Source of the DNA: CAYJWS01 sp964373925
Lineage (GTDB): Bacteria > Patescibacteriota > Patescibacteriia > Buchananbacterales > GWA2-38-13
DNA length: 22,784 nucleotides
Direction: 5' to 3'
Assembly (NCBI GenBank): GCA_964373925.1
Contig: CAYJWS010000012.1
Location: 1-22,784 of the forward strand
Under the pieces are notes generated by a model that saw only the letters and a list, made by a program, of their open reading frames with translations, did not search any database and was not told the DNA's origin. Position numbers and translations under genes: made by a program. How positions within the stretch are numbered: the first letter of the stretch is position 1; every line of letters starts with the position of its first letter. Shown here one piece after another: positions 1-6,946 of the stretch.

Positions 1-349
1 AAACTTGTTTTACTTTACCTATTTCCATAAAATCAAACATGATTTTTGTAGCCTCTTCCACTTCAGACAGAGGACTTATTGCTTGAGGAATTTTCCATCC
101 TACGCAACTTGAATATAAACGACCAAATATACCCTTCTCCGATATCCATCGAATAATGATGGAATTAAAGTTCCCATCAAAACCCCATTCCCAAGGAATA
201 ACTTCTACTTTGAGCAATGGCGATTGATGCAATTTTGCAATCTTTTTGATTTCCTTCAAAACTGCTGTACGCAACTCATCATAGATGCTCTTGTCTAAAC
301 GAATATTCGGGCTCACCTCAACCCACGAACGTGTGGCTACAGAAGACAT
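1..349 (-). CDS. Hypothetical protein, C-terminus beyond the left edge
   Basis: This frame opens with ATG at 349-347 and stays open for 116 codons to the window edge, so only the N-terminal part is visible. The start is well supported: the sequence AAAGGAGG lies about six bases upstream, one of the clearest ribosome binding sites in the window. The protein begins MSSVATRSWVEVSPNIRL and has a charged helical stretch (DELRTAVLKEIKKIAKLH) followed by a mixed aromatic segment (VEVIPWEWGFDGNFNSIII). I see no signal peptide or membrane segment. I do not recognise the family and assign no function. The next gene upstream (thermonuclease) ends about 100 bases away on the same strand, so the two may or may not share a transcript. 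Confidence 0.72.
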   Translation of the reverse strand, partial: MSSVATRSWVEVSPNIRLDKSIYDELRTAVLKEIKKIAKLHQSPLLKVEVIPWEWGFDGNFNSIIIRWISEKGIFGRLYSSCVGWKIPQAISPLSEVEEATKIMFDFMEIGKVKQV

Positions 350-447
350 ACTCAACCTCCTTTATTGTAAGGAACCATAAAGATTAAAAAATGTAAAATA
401 ACAAAAGGGGCGCTTAATAACTATGCTATCAGAGATTCATATGCGTG

Positions 448-1020
448 TCAATAACAGCCTCCCCACAGCCCAAGCTTGTGCTCGCGCGCAAAGTCTTGCC
501 CATCCAAAAATATTTCTTGGAATTTTACATCCGGAGGAAATGTTGAAGCGTGCGCGTAGCCTTTTGACACAAGCTCCGCGTTTACAAAAATTTCTTCATT
601 GCTATCTGTATTCACCACATACACATAACGCAATAGCCTTCCGTATTTGTCGCGCTCCGACACATCCCTTTCAAGGCGGACATATTTTCCTTCTACGAGC
701 TCTTTATTTTTTTCATGCGCTTCTTTGCCAAAACACTGAACGGCTTTTTTCGGATGCTTTGTCTCGGGAGTATCTATGCCGATATAGCGGACTTTTTCGC
801 CACTTTCAAGCTCAATAGTATCTCCGTCTATGGCTCGCGCCACTACATAAAGCATTGATTCATCGCTTTTCACCTGATAAGTTCTTGTTTTTTTTACGCG
901 ATGCGATGCTGCAATAGGCCTTTCCTTTATTGTGGTTTCTTTTTTTGTGTTATTGGCAAAAAAAAATATTGACGCACTAAACAGCAAAAACAAAGATACA
1001 AGTAATTTCTTTTTCATCAT
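448..1020 (-). CDS. Thermonuclease (SNase-like), secreted or membrane-anchored
   Basis: This 190-residue protein is a staphylococcal-nuclease-type Ca2+-dependent endonuclease that cuts DNA and RNA. Residues 6-22 form a hydrophobic segment after a KKK motif, so it is exported or anchored facing outward; a linker runs to about residue 55. The SNase fold follows: AIDGDT (63-68, metal-binding Asp65/Asp67), VRYIGIDTPET (77-87, with Arg78, Asp83 and Glu86 matching catalytic Arg35, Asp40 and Glu43), YGRLLRY (126-132, Arg128 matching Arg87), and the C-terminal helix ending GLWGGCY. All catalytic positions are present, so it is probably active. Two ATG codons are adjacent; AGGAG lies two bases before the first and five before the second (1017), so the second may be used. 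An external nuclease fits nucleotide scavenging by a bacterium with reduced biosynthesis, but that role is inferred. Confidence 0.9.
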   Translation of the reverse strand: MMKKKLLVSLFLLFSASIFFFANNTKKETTIKERPIAASHRVKKTRTYQVKSDESMLYVVARAIDGDTIELESGEKVRYIGIDTPETKHPKKAVQCFGKEAHEKNKELVEGKYVRLERDVSERDKYGRLLRYVYVVNTDSNEEIFVNAELVSKGYAHASTFPPDVKFQEIFLDGQDFAREHKLGLWGGCY

Positions 1021-1073
1021 ATCTCCTATTATACTTCTTTTGTAATGTTCATTACAAAAAACGAATGCATGAC

Positions 1074-1105
1074 AAAGCCGCTCTTTTTGAATGAGAGCGG
1101 CTTTT
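1074..1105 (-). terminator. Terminator-like hairpin after the 59-residue gene
   Basis: The arms AAAGCCGCTCT (1074-1084) and AGAGCGGCTTT (1094-1104) form an 11-bp stem with a nine-base loop. It sits five bases past the stop codon of the 59-residue gene and upstream of the thermonuclease start. The U-tract is short in the minus direction (TTTGTC) and slightly longer in the plus direction (TTTTAT), so efficiency is uncertain. Confidence 0.62.
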
Positions 1106-1109
1106 ATAA

Positions 1110-1289
1110 TTATCCGTTCAAGGAGTTTCCCGCGCCCGCCATTTTATGCAAACGAAGCATTATGTTTTCAATCTCTGTTCTCGGTTTTGGATTAAGCTTC
1201 CCCTGTTTATCTAATTCAATTTTTCTTCTTTGTATCTCTTCCCAAATCCTTAAATCCGGCTTTTTTTCTTCGCTTTTTTGTGAACTCAT
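1110..1289 (-). CDS. Small orphan protein, 59 residues
   Basis: This short frame runs from ATG at 1289-1287 to TAA at 1112-1110. It is supported by AAAGGTGG upstream of the start, a consensus-like promoter about 80 bases upstream (1367-1395), and a hairpin terminator just past the stop: a complete transcription unit for one small protein. The product is hydrophilic, with an N-terminal charged stretch (MSSQKSEEKKPDLRIWEE), a helical middle (IQRRKIELDKQGKL), and a second helix (TEIENIMLRLHKMAGAG). It has no signal peptide and no membrane segment. I do not recognise it. The small size, high charge and private promoter would fit a regulator or a binding partner, but nothing here shows that. Confidence 0.68.
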   Translation of the reverse strand: MSSQKSEEKKPDLRIWEEIQRRKIELDKQGKLNPKPRTEIENIMLRLHKMAGAGNSLNG

Positions 1290-1366
1290 GCTTCACCACC
1301 TTTCTTTTTTCGTATTTCGAAATCCTTTTCTGAAAAATACTTCATTTTTTAAAGAACTTTTATAAA

Positions 1367-1395
1367 AATATACATCATTATTTTATTTTTGTCAA
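1367..1395 (-). promoter_or_regulatory. Promoter for the 59-residue gene
   Basis: On the minus strand the -35 box is TTGACA (1395-1390), the spacer is exactly 17 bases and the -10 box is TATATT (1372-1367). The -35 box contains the TGA stop codon of murF. The predicted start near 1360 gives a leader of about 70 bases. Confidence 0.7.
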
Positions 1396-2678
1396 GCCCT
1401 GTTTCGCCATTCATTACTCTGGCGGCAAAGCACTTCTCGTGCCCTTTGAGGCTCTGCCATAACTTCTTGTACAATATTTTCCATTCTCATCCCCTGCGAT
1501 CCTTTGATAAGTACAAGATCGCCTTGTTCCATCCTTTCTTGTAAAAACTTTCCCGCTTCGCGTATTTCGGAAAAAGAAAATATCCTATCTGGAAGCATTC
1601 CCGAGTCTTTTGCCCCGCGCGCAATGTCGCGCGACCTCTCGCCAACGCATATCGCTATGTCAATTCCAAAATCCATCAGCTTTTCACCAATGGCATAGTG
1701 CTCATTTTCAGAAATTTTTCCAAGCTCAAGCATATCGCCGAGCACCGCTATTTTTCTTTTTGACGGATATAGTGCCATTGCCTTTAGTGCGGCAATGACC
1801 GACTGTGGCGACGAGTTATACGTATCATCTATTATTTTTGTATTTTTTATGCCCTTCAAAAGCTTCATTCTTCCGGGCAACGGCTCAAAATTTTTCAACT
1901 CGCTTATGGTGTCAACGATATTAATCTCGTAAATTTTTGAAACTGCTATCGCGCATAACACGGCGTATATAAAATGTTCGCCTAAGATATTGGGTAAAAT
2001 CACAGGCACATTGCTTTTATCATACGCGAGCTTAAAGCTTATGCCTATTCCGTTTTTAGACTCCTCTCCGGCTCTCACTTCGCTTGCTCGAAGATCCGAT
2101 CCTTCCGAAAATCCATACGTCAAAACATTTGCCTTTGTTCTTTTCGCCATGCTCAAAACATAGGGGTCGTCAAAATTTAAGACCGCATATCCGTCCTTCC
2201 TTGTATTTTCAATAAGCCTTCCTTTTTCCCTCGCGATATTTTTTTGCGTTTTAAAATATTCAACGTGCGAGTGCCCAACGTGCGTAACAATCGCGATCTT
2301 GGGCTTTATAAAGCTTGTAAGATACTCTATGTCTCCGGGATGGTCCGCCCCCATCTCAAGAATAATAATTTTCGGGTACTCGCATTTGTTTCTTATAATT
2401 TTTTTTGCTTTGCGAAAAATCCCAAGCCAGGCAAAAGGAGATTTCCCTCCCGAATCGCTGCCAATAAGAGTCAACGGAACCCCAATTTCGTTATTATAAT
2501 TCTTTTCGCTTTTGCGTACTTCAAAATGATTTTTTAAAACACCATATATCGCTTCTTTCGTAGAAGTTTTTCCAACGCTTCCGGTAATAGCTATAATATC
2601 GGGATTATATTTTTCAAGAATCCTTTCGGCGTATTTTTTCAATTTTCTTTCAACAATTTTTTTAAAAAAATTTTTCAT
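1392..2678 (-). CDS. murF: UDP-MurNAc-tripeptide--D-Ala-D-Ala ligase-like (MurF), short N-terminus
   Basis: This is a Mur ligase of the MurF type, which joins D-Ala-D-Ala to the UDP-MurNAc-tripeptide in the cytoplasm with ATP. Motifs in order (from the ATG at 2678): P-loop TGSVGKTS (32-39), EMGADHPGDI (108-117), THVGHSH (132-138), AREKG with the lysine that is carbamylated in the family (about 152), GRMKLL (269-274), DDTYNSSP (284-291) and GDMLELG (314-320). The P-loop lies only about 32 residues from the start, against about 107 in E. coli MurF, so the usual N-terminal UDP-substrate domain is missing and replaced by a short basic helix. A TTG two codons upstream (2684) is an alternative start; neither has a clear Shine-Dalgarno. 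The gene begins 20 bases after the ftsI stop, so it is the last gene of the dcw operon. Substrate recognition may differ from textbook MurF. Confidence 0.87.
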   Translation of the reverse strand: MKNFFKKIVERKLKKYAERILEKYNPDIIAITGSVGKTSTKEAIYGVLKNHFEVRKSEKNYNNEIGVPLTLIGSDSGGKSPFAWLGIFRKAKKIIRNKCEYPKIIILEMGADHPGDIEYLTSFIKPKIAIVTHVGHSHVEYFKTQKNIAREKGRLIENTRKDGYAVLNFDDPYVLSMAKRTKANVLTYGFSEGSDLRASEVRAGEESKNGIGISFKLAYDKSNVPVILPNILGEHFIYAVLCAIAVSKIYEINIVDTISELKNFEPLPGRMKLLKGIKNTKIIDDTYNSSPQSVIAALKAMALYPSKRKIAVLGDMLELGKISENEHYAIGEKLMDFGIDIAICVGERSRDIARGAKDSGMLPDRIFSFSEIREAGKFLQERMEQGDLVLIKGSQGMRMENIVQEVMAEPQRAREVLCRQSNEWRNRA

Positions 2679-2698
2679 AAACAATGTAAATCGTGATT

Positions 2699-4435
2699 TT
2701 ATCTGTCCGGCGGAACATTATAGTAATCTAAAATAAACTCTACCACATTTTTAAAGACTCGCGTTGTTGTCTCGGATGCGAAATTGTACCTCTTTGGCTT
2801 GTCAAGACGCACAATTATCGCAACTCTCGGATTATACGCAGGCGCAAAACCTGCGAATGAATGCGTTGTTGCGTCACTGTATTTACCGTCTGGGCCGGCA
2901 ATTTGCGCGGTTCCTGTTTTTCCGCCGACATAATAACCTTGTATTTTTGTTTTTTTATCCCATCCATTTTCAACTGCCGAAACAAGCATTCCGGTAATTT
3001 GTGCGGAGGCATTCTGTGATATCACCTGCCGCACAACCGTGGGCTTTATTTCTTCAACCATCTCCCCTTCGCTTAAAATCTTCTCAACGATATATGGCCT
3101 CATGAGCTTTCCGCCGTTTATGAGCGCGGAAAATGCCGAAAGATACTGAATTGGTGTTATGGTAATCCCCTGACCAAATGAGGCCGTCATCGCGTAAATC
3201 TCGCCACGCTTATCAAGCGGGGCTATATTTCCTCTTCCCTCAAAATCAAGCCCTATATCGGTTATTTCTCCAAATCCAAAACCTTTTACATACTTTAAAA
3301 AACTCTTTTTGCCAATGAGATTTTCTACAAAAACAGCTCCCGTGTTTAACGACTTTTCCAGTACCTGTGTCATGGTCTGCACTCCATAGGCTTTTTGGTC
3401 AAAATTTTTAATGGGCTTCTGTCCTATTATTTTTATCTCGCCTATGTCTTCGTAGGTTGTATTGGGCGCGATCTTTTTGAGGTCAAGCCCTATCGCCATG
3501 GTAATCGGCTTAAATATAGAGCCCGGCTCATACGCGTAAAAAATTGCAGGATTGTTGAAGATGTTGATATCTTTTACGGTGTTAAAATTTGCAGGATCAA
3601 AATCGGGAAAACTGCATATAGCAAGTATCGCACCGGAGCTGGGATCCATGACAATAATTGACCCGCTTTCGGCTTGGTAATCTTCTACGCCCTTTTTTAT
3701 CTCTTCACATGTTTTAAACTGGATATTCCTGTCAATGGTCAAAATAATATCTTTTCCAAAAACAGGATTTTCAATCTCGCGGTCTCCCAAGGTTATGCTC
3801 AAACCGTACGCGTCTTTTGATGAACGAATTTTTCCAGGCACTCCTGCCAAAAGTTTATTATAAAATCCTTCGAGCCCGTATCTTCCGACGCCGTTATAGT
3901 CAACATAGCCCAAAACATGGCCCCCTATATTTTTTTCAGGATATTTCCTGTGGGTCTCCGGCACAAAATACATTCCTGAAATTGACTTTGTTTTGAGCTC
4001 TTCAACTTTTTCTTTTGATACTTTCTTTTTTACAGGCTCATACGGATCATCTTTTTTGTTTATCCTTTTTAAAAGATCCCTCCATTCTTCATCGCTCAAA
4101 CCGAGCGCGGGTGTTATCGTGTCGATAAAATTTTTAGTATCTGCAATTTCTCTCGGATCCGCATACGCCAAATAATATTCCTCGTTATACACAATGGGAT
4201 AGAGCTTATCATTTTCTTTCACATAAATGGAACCTCTGGGTGGGATAATTTCCCTTTCTATCTGATGCAAATTTTTAGCAAGAGCGTTATATTCGGAATA
4301 ATGAAATATCTGCAAATCCACTAAACGATACACGATAGCTGCGTACATTAAAAAAAAGACAACCATAAGCATATGGAGTCGAAAATCTTTTCGTATGGGA
4401 ATATGGCTTGATGTTTTCCGTATTACCAGAGGCAT
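2699..4435 (-). CDS. ftsI: Class B penicillin-binding protein, FtsI-like transpeptidase
   Basis: This 578-residue class B penicillin-binding protein cross-links septal peptidoglycan. A single transmembrane segment lies near residues 21-41, followed by the PBP dimerisation region (REIIPPRGSIYV, 61-72) and the transpeptidase domain. Active-site motifs are complete: SIFK (306-309, nucleophile Ser306), SLN (362-364) and KTGT (506-509). There is no C-terminal PASTA domain. The protein begins MPLVIRKTSSHIPIRKDFRL, a short basic cytoplasmic tail. Position between ftsL and murF identifies it as the division enzyme rather than an elongation PBP2. The region before it (4441-4575) is full of repeats, so ftsI either is read through from mraZ or has a promoter I could not recognise. 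Confidence 0.93.
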   Translation of the reverse strand: MPLVIRKTSSHIPIRKDFRLHMLMVVFFLMYAAIVYRLVDLQIFHYSEYNALAKNLHQIEREIIPPRGSIYVKENDKLYPIVYNEEYYLAYADPREIADTKNFIDTITPALGLSDEEWRDLLKRINKKDDPYEPVKKKVSKEKVEELKTKSISGMYFVPETHRKYPEKNIGGHVLGYVDYNGVGRYGLEGFYNKLLAGVPGKIRSSKDAYGLSITLGDREIENPVFGKDIILTIDRNIQFKTCEEIKKGVEDYQAESGSIIVMDPSSGAILAICSFPDFDPANFNTVKDINIFNNPAIFYAYEPGSIFKPITMAIGLDLKKIAPNTTYEDIGEIKIIGQKPIKNFDQKAYGVQTMTQVLEKSLNTGAVFVENLIGKKSFLKYVKGFGFGEITDIGLDFEGRGNIAPLDKRGEIYAMTASFGQGITITPIQYLSAFSALINGGKLMRPYIVEKILSEGEMVEEIKPTVVRQVISQNASAQITGMLVSAVENGWDKKTKIQGYYVGGKTGTAQIAGPDGKYSDATTHSFAGFAPAYNPRVAIIVRLDKPKRYNFASETTTRVFKNVVEFILDYYNVPPDR

Positions 4436-4440
4436 AGGCG

Positions 4441-4575
4441 AAAATTTCTAATTTCCAATTACTAATTTCTAATAAAACAATATTTTAATTTAAATCCGAT
4501 TCGAATATTTTAGAAATTAGATATTAGGGATTAGAAATTGCCCCGCCTCGGGCGGGGTCAGCCTTGGGCTGAAAG
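4441..4575. repeat. Repeat-filled spacer between ftsL and ftsI
   Basis: Three elements are packed here. Two AT-rich arms built on TTAGAAATTAG-like words (about 4445-4475 and 4510-4540) face each other as an imperfect long inverted repeat. Next comes CCCCGCC TCG GGCGGGG (4541-4557), a 7-bp stem with a three-base loop, and directly after it TCAGCC TTG GGCTGA (4558-4572). Related AT-rich words recur at 11070-11100 and 15735-15765, and a related GC-rich hairpin at 11757-11777. Confidence 0.75.
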
Positions 4576-4581
4576 TAATGC

Positions 4582-4911
4582 CTACTTCTTAAGCGCTGTT
4601 TTAGAATTCTGATACAGATAAACCGCTTCTTTTGATTCCACCATCTCCAGATTCTTGAGTTTCTCTGTAAGAACGCTCAACGACTGGAGCTCTAGGCTCT
4701 TACTCTCCAAATCTCTTTTAGATTTTTTCAATTCTTCAATCTCATGCTCAATATCTTTTATCTTATAGCCTTTCGTCGCCAAATTATTTGATTGAACGAT
4801 ATAAACGACGAGCGCTACGCCTATAATTCCAAACAAAAAAGTATTAAATATTTTCTTTTTTAAAAAATTATTTTTTTGTTTCTTTGATTTCTTTCTTAAT
4901 ATTTTCCACAT
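4582..4911 (-). CDS. ftsL: FtsL/DivIC-like septum protein
   Basis: The product is a small bitopic protein of 109 residues: a basic N-terminus (MWKILRKKSKKQKNNFLKKK), one transmembrane helix near residues 24-43 (FLFGIIGVALVVYIVQ), then a charged coiled coil (about 50-85, KIKDIEHEIEELKKSKRDLE). This architecture and the position between rsmH and ftsI match FtsL/DivIC, which scaffolds the divisome outside the membrane. Sequence identity in this family is always low, so the call rests on layout and context. The frame stays open upstream to an ATG at 4995, but those 28 codons translate the palindrome at 4954-4973, so I chose the ATG at 4911-4909 just before the basic tail. No strong Shine-Dalgarno precedes it; a GGAGGGG about 27 bases upstream is too far. 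Confidence 0.78.
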   Translation of the reverse strand: MWKILRKKSKKQKNNFLKKKIFNTFLFGIIGVALVVYIVQSNNLATKGYKIKDIEHEIEELKKSKRDLESKSLELQSLSVLTEKLKNLEMVESKEAVYLYQNSKTALKK

Positions 4912-4953
4912 ACTATTATGATTATTTTTGTTTTTATTCCCCTCCGCTGAATA

Positions 4954-5083
4954 CTCCCGATAGCTATCGGGAGATGAAAATATGAGAGAATCCACCGAAT
5001 CCGCCAGCTGGCGGAGAAGTGGGATAGGTTGGCTACGGGGAATGAAAGTTCTTAATGCCTCGCCCCTATAGCTATCGGGCGAG
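4954..5083. repeat. Three palindromic repeats between rsmH and ftsL
   Basis: Within 130 bases lie CTCCCGATAGCTATCGGGAG (4954-4973, perfect), TCCGCCAGCTGGCGGA (5000-5015, perfect) and a degenerate copy of the first type, CTCGCCC...GGGCGAG around CTATAGCTATC (5059-5083). The same two cores recur at 6966-6985, 7024-7039 and 11796-11811. They look like REP-type dispersed palindromes rather than genes. Confidence 0.85.
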
Positions 5084-5103
5084 ATTACAAATGTGCTTCA
5101 TTG

Positions 5104-6030
5104 TTATTTCAATTTTTGCGCCACTCTCATTTTTGCGCTCCTGCTTCTTGCATTCTCCATGACTTCCTGTGAGTTTGGCACGACAAGCTTTTTTGTGATT
5201 ATTTTTAATGTTTTTATATGAGCGCACTGGCACTGAGGATACTGCGGGGGACAGACGCAATCTTTTGCTTCTTTCCTAAAAAAATTTTTTACAATCCTAT
5301 CTTCTAGGGAATGGTATGATATAACGGCTATTCTTCCATCTGTATTCAATATATCTCTAGCGCCTTCCAAGGCTTCTTGAAGAGCCGAAAGCTCATCATT
5401 TACGCCTATCCGCAAGGCTTGAAAAACTTTTGTCGCAGGATTTTTTAAAGATGGTTTTTTATAATATTTTTTATATGCTTTGGAAATAATTTGAACTAGC
5501 TCGCTTGGTTTTTCTATTTTTTTTGATTTTCTACATTCAATTATCTTTCGCGCTATGGGCTTTGCTAAATTTTCTTCTCCATAATCTCTGAAGAGCTCAA
5601 TGAGCTCTTGCTCGCTGTATGTATTCACGATCTCCTTAGCTGTCAGGTCTCCTTCTCCCATCCTCATATCAATAGCATCAGCGTTAAAACCAAATCCTTT
5701 TACACTATCATCAAGCTGATGTGATGATACTCCCAAATCAAGCACTATGCCGCTCACGTCTTTAAAATTATTTTCAAGTGCAATCTTTTTAATATCGCGA
5801 AAATTCCCTTGAACCAAAATGATGCTTTTAATATTTACATTTTGATTTTTAAAATACTTCAACGCATCATAATCCAAATCTATCGCAAGAACTCTTCCAT
5901 TCGGAACAATGCGCTTCGCAATTTCCCGCGTATGCCCTCCTCCGCCCAGCGTTCCATCGATAAAATTCTGTCCTGGTAAAGGATTAAGATATTCGATTAC
6001 CTCCTTCAGTAAAACTGGAATGTGGTACAT
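5104..6030 (-). CDS. rsmH: 16S rRNA (cytosine1402-N4)-methyltransferase RsmH
   Basis: RsmH (MraW) methylates N4 of C1402 in 16S rRNA at the decoding centre, using S-adenosylmethionine. The 308-residue length is normal. Signatures are HIPVLLKEV (3-11), the SAM-binding DGTLGGGGHT (25-34), VLAIDLD (48-54), DLGVSSHQLD, GFGFNADAIDMRMG, FQALRIGVNDEL and VISYHSLEDRIVK. It follows mraZ with an 85-base spacer that contains a 12-bp inverted repeat (6044-6103), and precedes ftsL across a 190-base repeat cluster, the canonical dcw order mraZ-rsmH-ftsL-ftsI. The start MYHIPVL matches the family's usual N-terminus; upstream only a weak AGAGA is seen. Confidence 0.96.
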   Translation of the reverse strand: MYHIPVLLKEVIEYLNPLPGQNFIDGTLGGGGHTREIAKRIVPNGRVLAIDLDYDALKYFKNQNVNIKSIILVQGNFRDIKKIALENNFKDVSGIVLDLGVSSHQLDDSVKGFGFNADAIDMRMGEGDLTAKEIVNTYSEQELIELFRDYGEENLAKPIARKIIECRKSKKIEKPSELVQIISKAYKKYYKKPSLKNPATKVFQALRIGVNDELSALQEALEGARDILNTDGRIAVISYHSLEDRIVKNFFRKEAKDCVCPPQYPQCQCAHIKTLKIITKKLVVPNSQEVMENARSRSAKMRVAQKLK

Positions 6031-6043
6031 TCTCTGAAATATT

Positions 6044-6103
6044 ATTGTTACATTGTAAAACTATTAGTTGTCTGGACTATGAGCAATTTGGCAATGTAAC
6101 AAT
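6044..6103. repeat. 12-bp inverted repeat in the mraZ-rsmH spacer
   Basis: ATTGTTACATTG (6044-6055) and CAATGTAACAAT (6092-6103) are perfect complements around a 36-base loop. In the transcript this could form a hairpin just before the rsmH start. There is no U-tract, so I do not call a terminator. Confidence 0.6.
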
Positions 6104-6115
6104 GTAGCAATTAAT

Positions 6116-6547
6116 TTATACAGCAAGCTCTCCTAATTCCTCGGCAATATCGTTGCTCTTTGATTCGGTGCCTTTCTTGTATTTTTCCCATTGCTTTTCG
6201 TCCCAAAGCTCAAGCCGGCTGTAAAGACCGGCCACAATCACTCTCTTTTTCATCCTCGCAAACTCCCGCAAATATTCTGGTATCATTGCCCTTCCCTGCC
6301 TATCCACTTCTACATCCATTGCGCCTGCAAGCATAAGGCGTGCGAAGGCTCGGCTATTTGCCTTTGATATAGGAAGGGCGGATAATTTGTCCACTAATTT
6401 TTTCCACTCCTCTTTTGTATATAAAAAAAGACAACTATCAAGGCCTTTAGTCACAACGGCTCCGTCCTTGAGAAGTTGCCGAAATTTAGCCGGTATAGCC
6501 AGCCTCCCTTTTTCGTCAATAGTGTGTCTATATTCTCCAATAAACAT
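6116..6547 (-). CDS. mraZ: Transcriptional regulator MraZ
   Basis: MraZ is a ring-forming AbrB-fold DNA-binding protein that represses the promoter of its own dcw operon by binding short direct repeats. The 143-residue length is normal. It has two tandem SpoVT/AbrB-like halves, each with its hallmark: TIDEKGRLAIPAKFR (10-24) and VEVDRQGRAMIPEYLREFA. It is the first gene of the minus-strand cluster with rsmH, ftsL, ftsI and murF. Upstream at 6785-6846 lie GTGG boxes spaced by ten bases over a consensus promoter, the expected operator. The Shine-Dalgarno AAAGGAG lies about 12 bases before ATG, inside an 11-bp stem (6561-6596), so translation may also be controlled. Confidence 0.97.
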   Translation of the reverse strand: MFIGEYRHTIDEKGRLAIPAKFRQLLKDGAVVTKGLDSCLFLYTKEEWKKLVDKLSALPISKANSRAFARLMLAGAMDVEVDRQGRAMIPEYLREFARMKKRVIVAGLYSRLELWDEKQWEKYKKGTESKSNDIAEELGELAV

Positions 6548-6560
6548 TTGTATCGCCTAC

Positions 6561-6596
6561 TCCTTTCCCCGGACGAAAAATCATTCGGGGAAAGGA
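6561..6596 (-). promoter_or_regulatory. Hairpin sequestering the mraZ Shine-Dalgarno
   Basis: On the transcript strand, TCCTTTCCCCG (6596-6586) can pair with CGGGGAAAGGA (6571-6561), giving an 11-bp perfect stem with a 14-base loop. The 3' arm contains most of the mraZ ribosome binding site AAAGGAG. The start codon follows at 6547. Confidence 0.72.
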
Positions 6597-6676
6597 TGTG
6601 TATTAATAACGTTTCTTTTGTTTTTGTTTTTGTTTAGCAAGGATATTTTTTTTTATTTTCCCCTCGGTCTTGAGCC

Positions 6677-6749
6677 CTTTCGTCCTGCCACACGGTCCTG
6701 AGCTCCCGTTCAGGGCCTGAGCCCTCAGGGCCGATGGCGGGGTCGAAAG
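6677..6749 (-). other. GC-rich folded block in the mraZ leader
   Basis: In an otherwise AT-rich leader, this 73-base block is GC-rich and self-complementary. Closing arms CTTTCG (6677-6682) and CGAAAG (6744-6749) continue inward through CC/GG and GCCA/TGGC pairs. Inside are two smaller hairpins built on CCTGAG/CTCAGG and CCTGA/TCAGG. It could be a structured regulatory RNA or a composite REP-type palindrome inserted in the leader; the sequence alone does not decide. Confidence 0.55.
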
Positions 6750-6784
6750 AAGCTTGAGGTCGAATAGTGATTTCTGTTTGTCTC

Positions 6785-6846
6785 CCACTTTATACCACTT
6801 TTCACCACTCTATTACTATTTTATACCACTTTCTTACTACTGTCAA
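6785..6846 (-). promoter_or_regulatory. mraZ/dcw promoter with MraZ operator boxes
   Basis: On the minus strand the -35 is TTGACA (6846-6841), the spacer 17 bases and the -10 TAAAAT (6823-6818). GTGG words occur at 6829-6826 (inside the spacer) and at 6808-6805, 6798-6795 and 6788-6785, the last three exactly ten bases apart just past the predicted start near 6811. Most are preceded by AA or GA. Phased short direct repeats over the promoter are the known MraZ operator architecture (TGGG- or AAAGTG-type in other bacteria). Confidence 0.85.
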
Positions 6847-6884
6847 CCATTTTCAACTACCTAATTATTTGCTAAATTAGAATG

Positions 6885-6912
6885 AAAAAACAGCTCTTTT
6901 GTAAAGCTGTTT
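6885..6912 (-). terminator. Rho-independent terminator of the regulator-tsaB unit
   Basis: On the minus strand AAACAGCT (6912-6905), a nine-base loop and AGCTGTTT (6895-6888) form an 8-bp stem running into a run of Ts (to 6885). It lies between the end of tsaB and the mraZ promoter, so it separates the two transcription units. Confidence 0.72.
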
Positions 6913-6946
6913 ATGGCTGTGGATAAATTATAATATTGAGACTGTA

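Noticed and set aside
1045..1365. Plus-strand frame of 106 codons
   Set aside because: Overlaps a complete opposite-strand unit (promoter, Shine-Dalgarno, 59-codon gene, terminator), which is the better explanation.
4912..4995. N-terminal extension of the ftsL frame to ATG at 4995
   Set aside because: The added codons translate the palindrome at 4954-4973; the ATG at 4911 begins the basic tail typical of FtsL.
4441..5083. CRISPR array
   Set aside because: The repeats are palindromes of differing type with irregular spacing; no regular repeat-spacer pattern and no cas gene in the window.
6603..6788. Minus-strand frame of 61 codons in the mraZ leader
   Set aside because: It translates the GC-rich folded block and has no support as a protein; lies between promoter and mraZ start.
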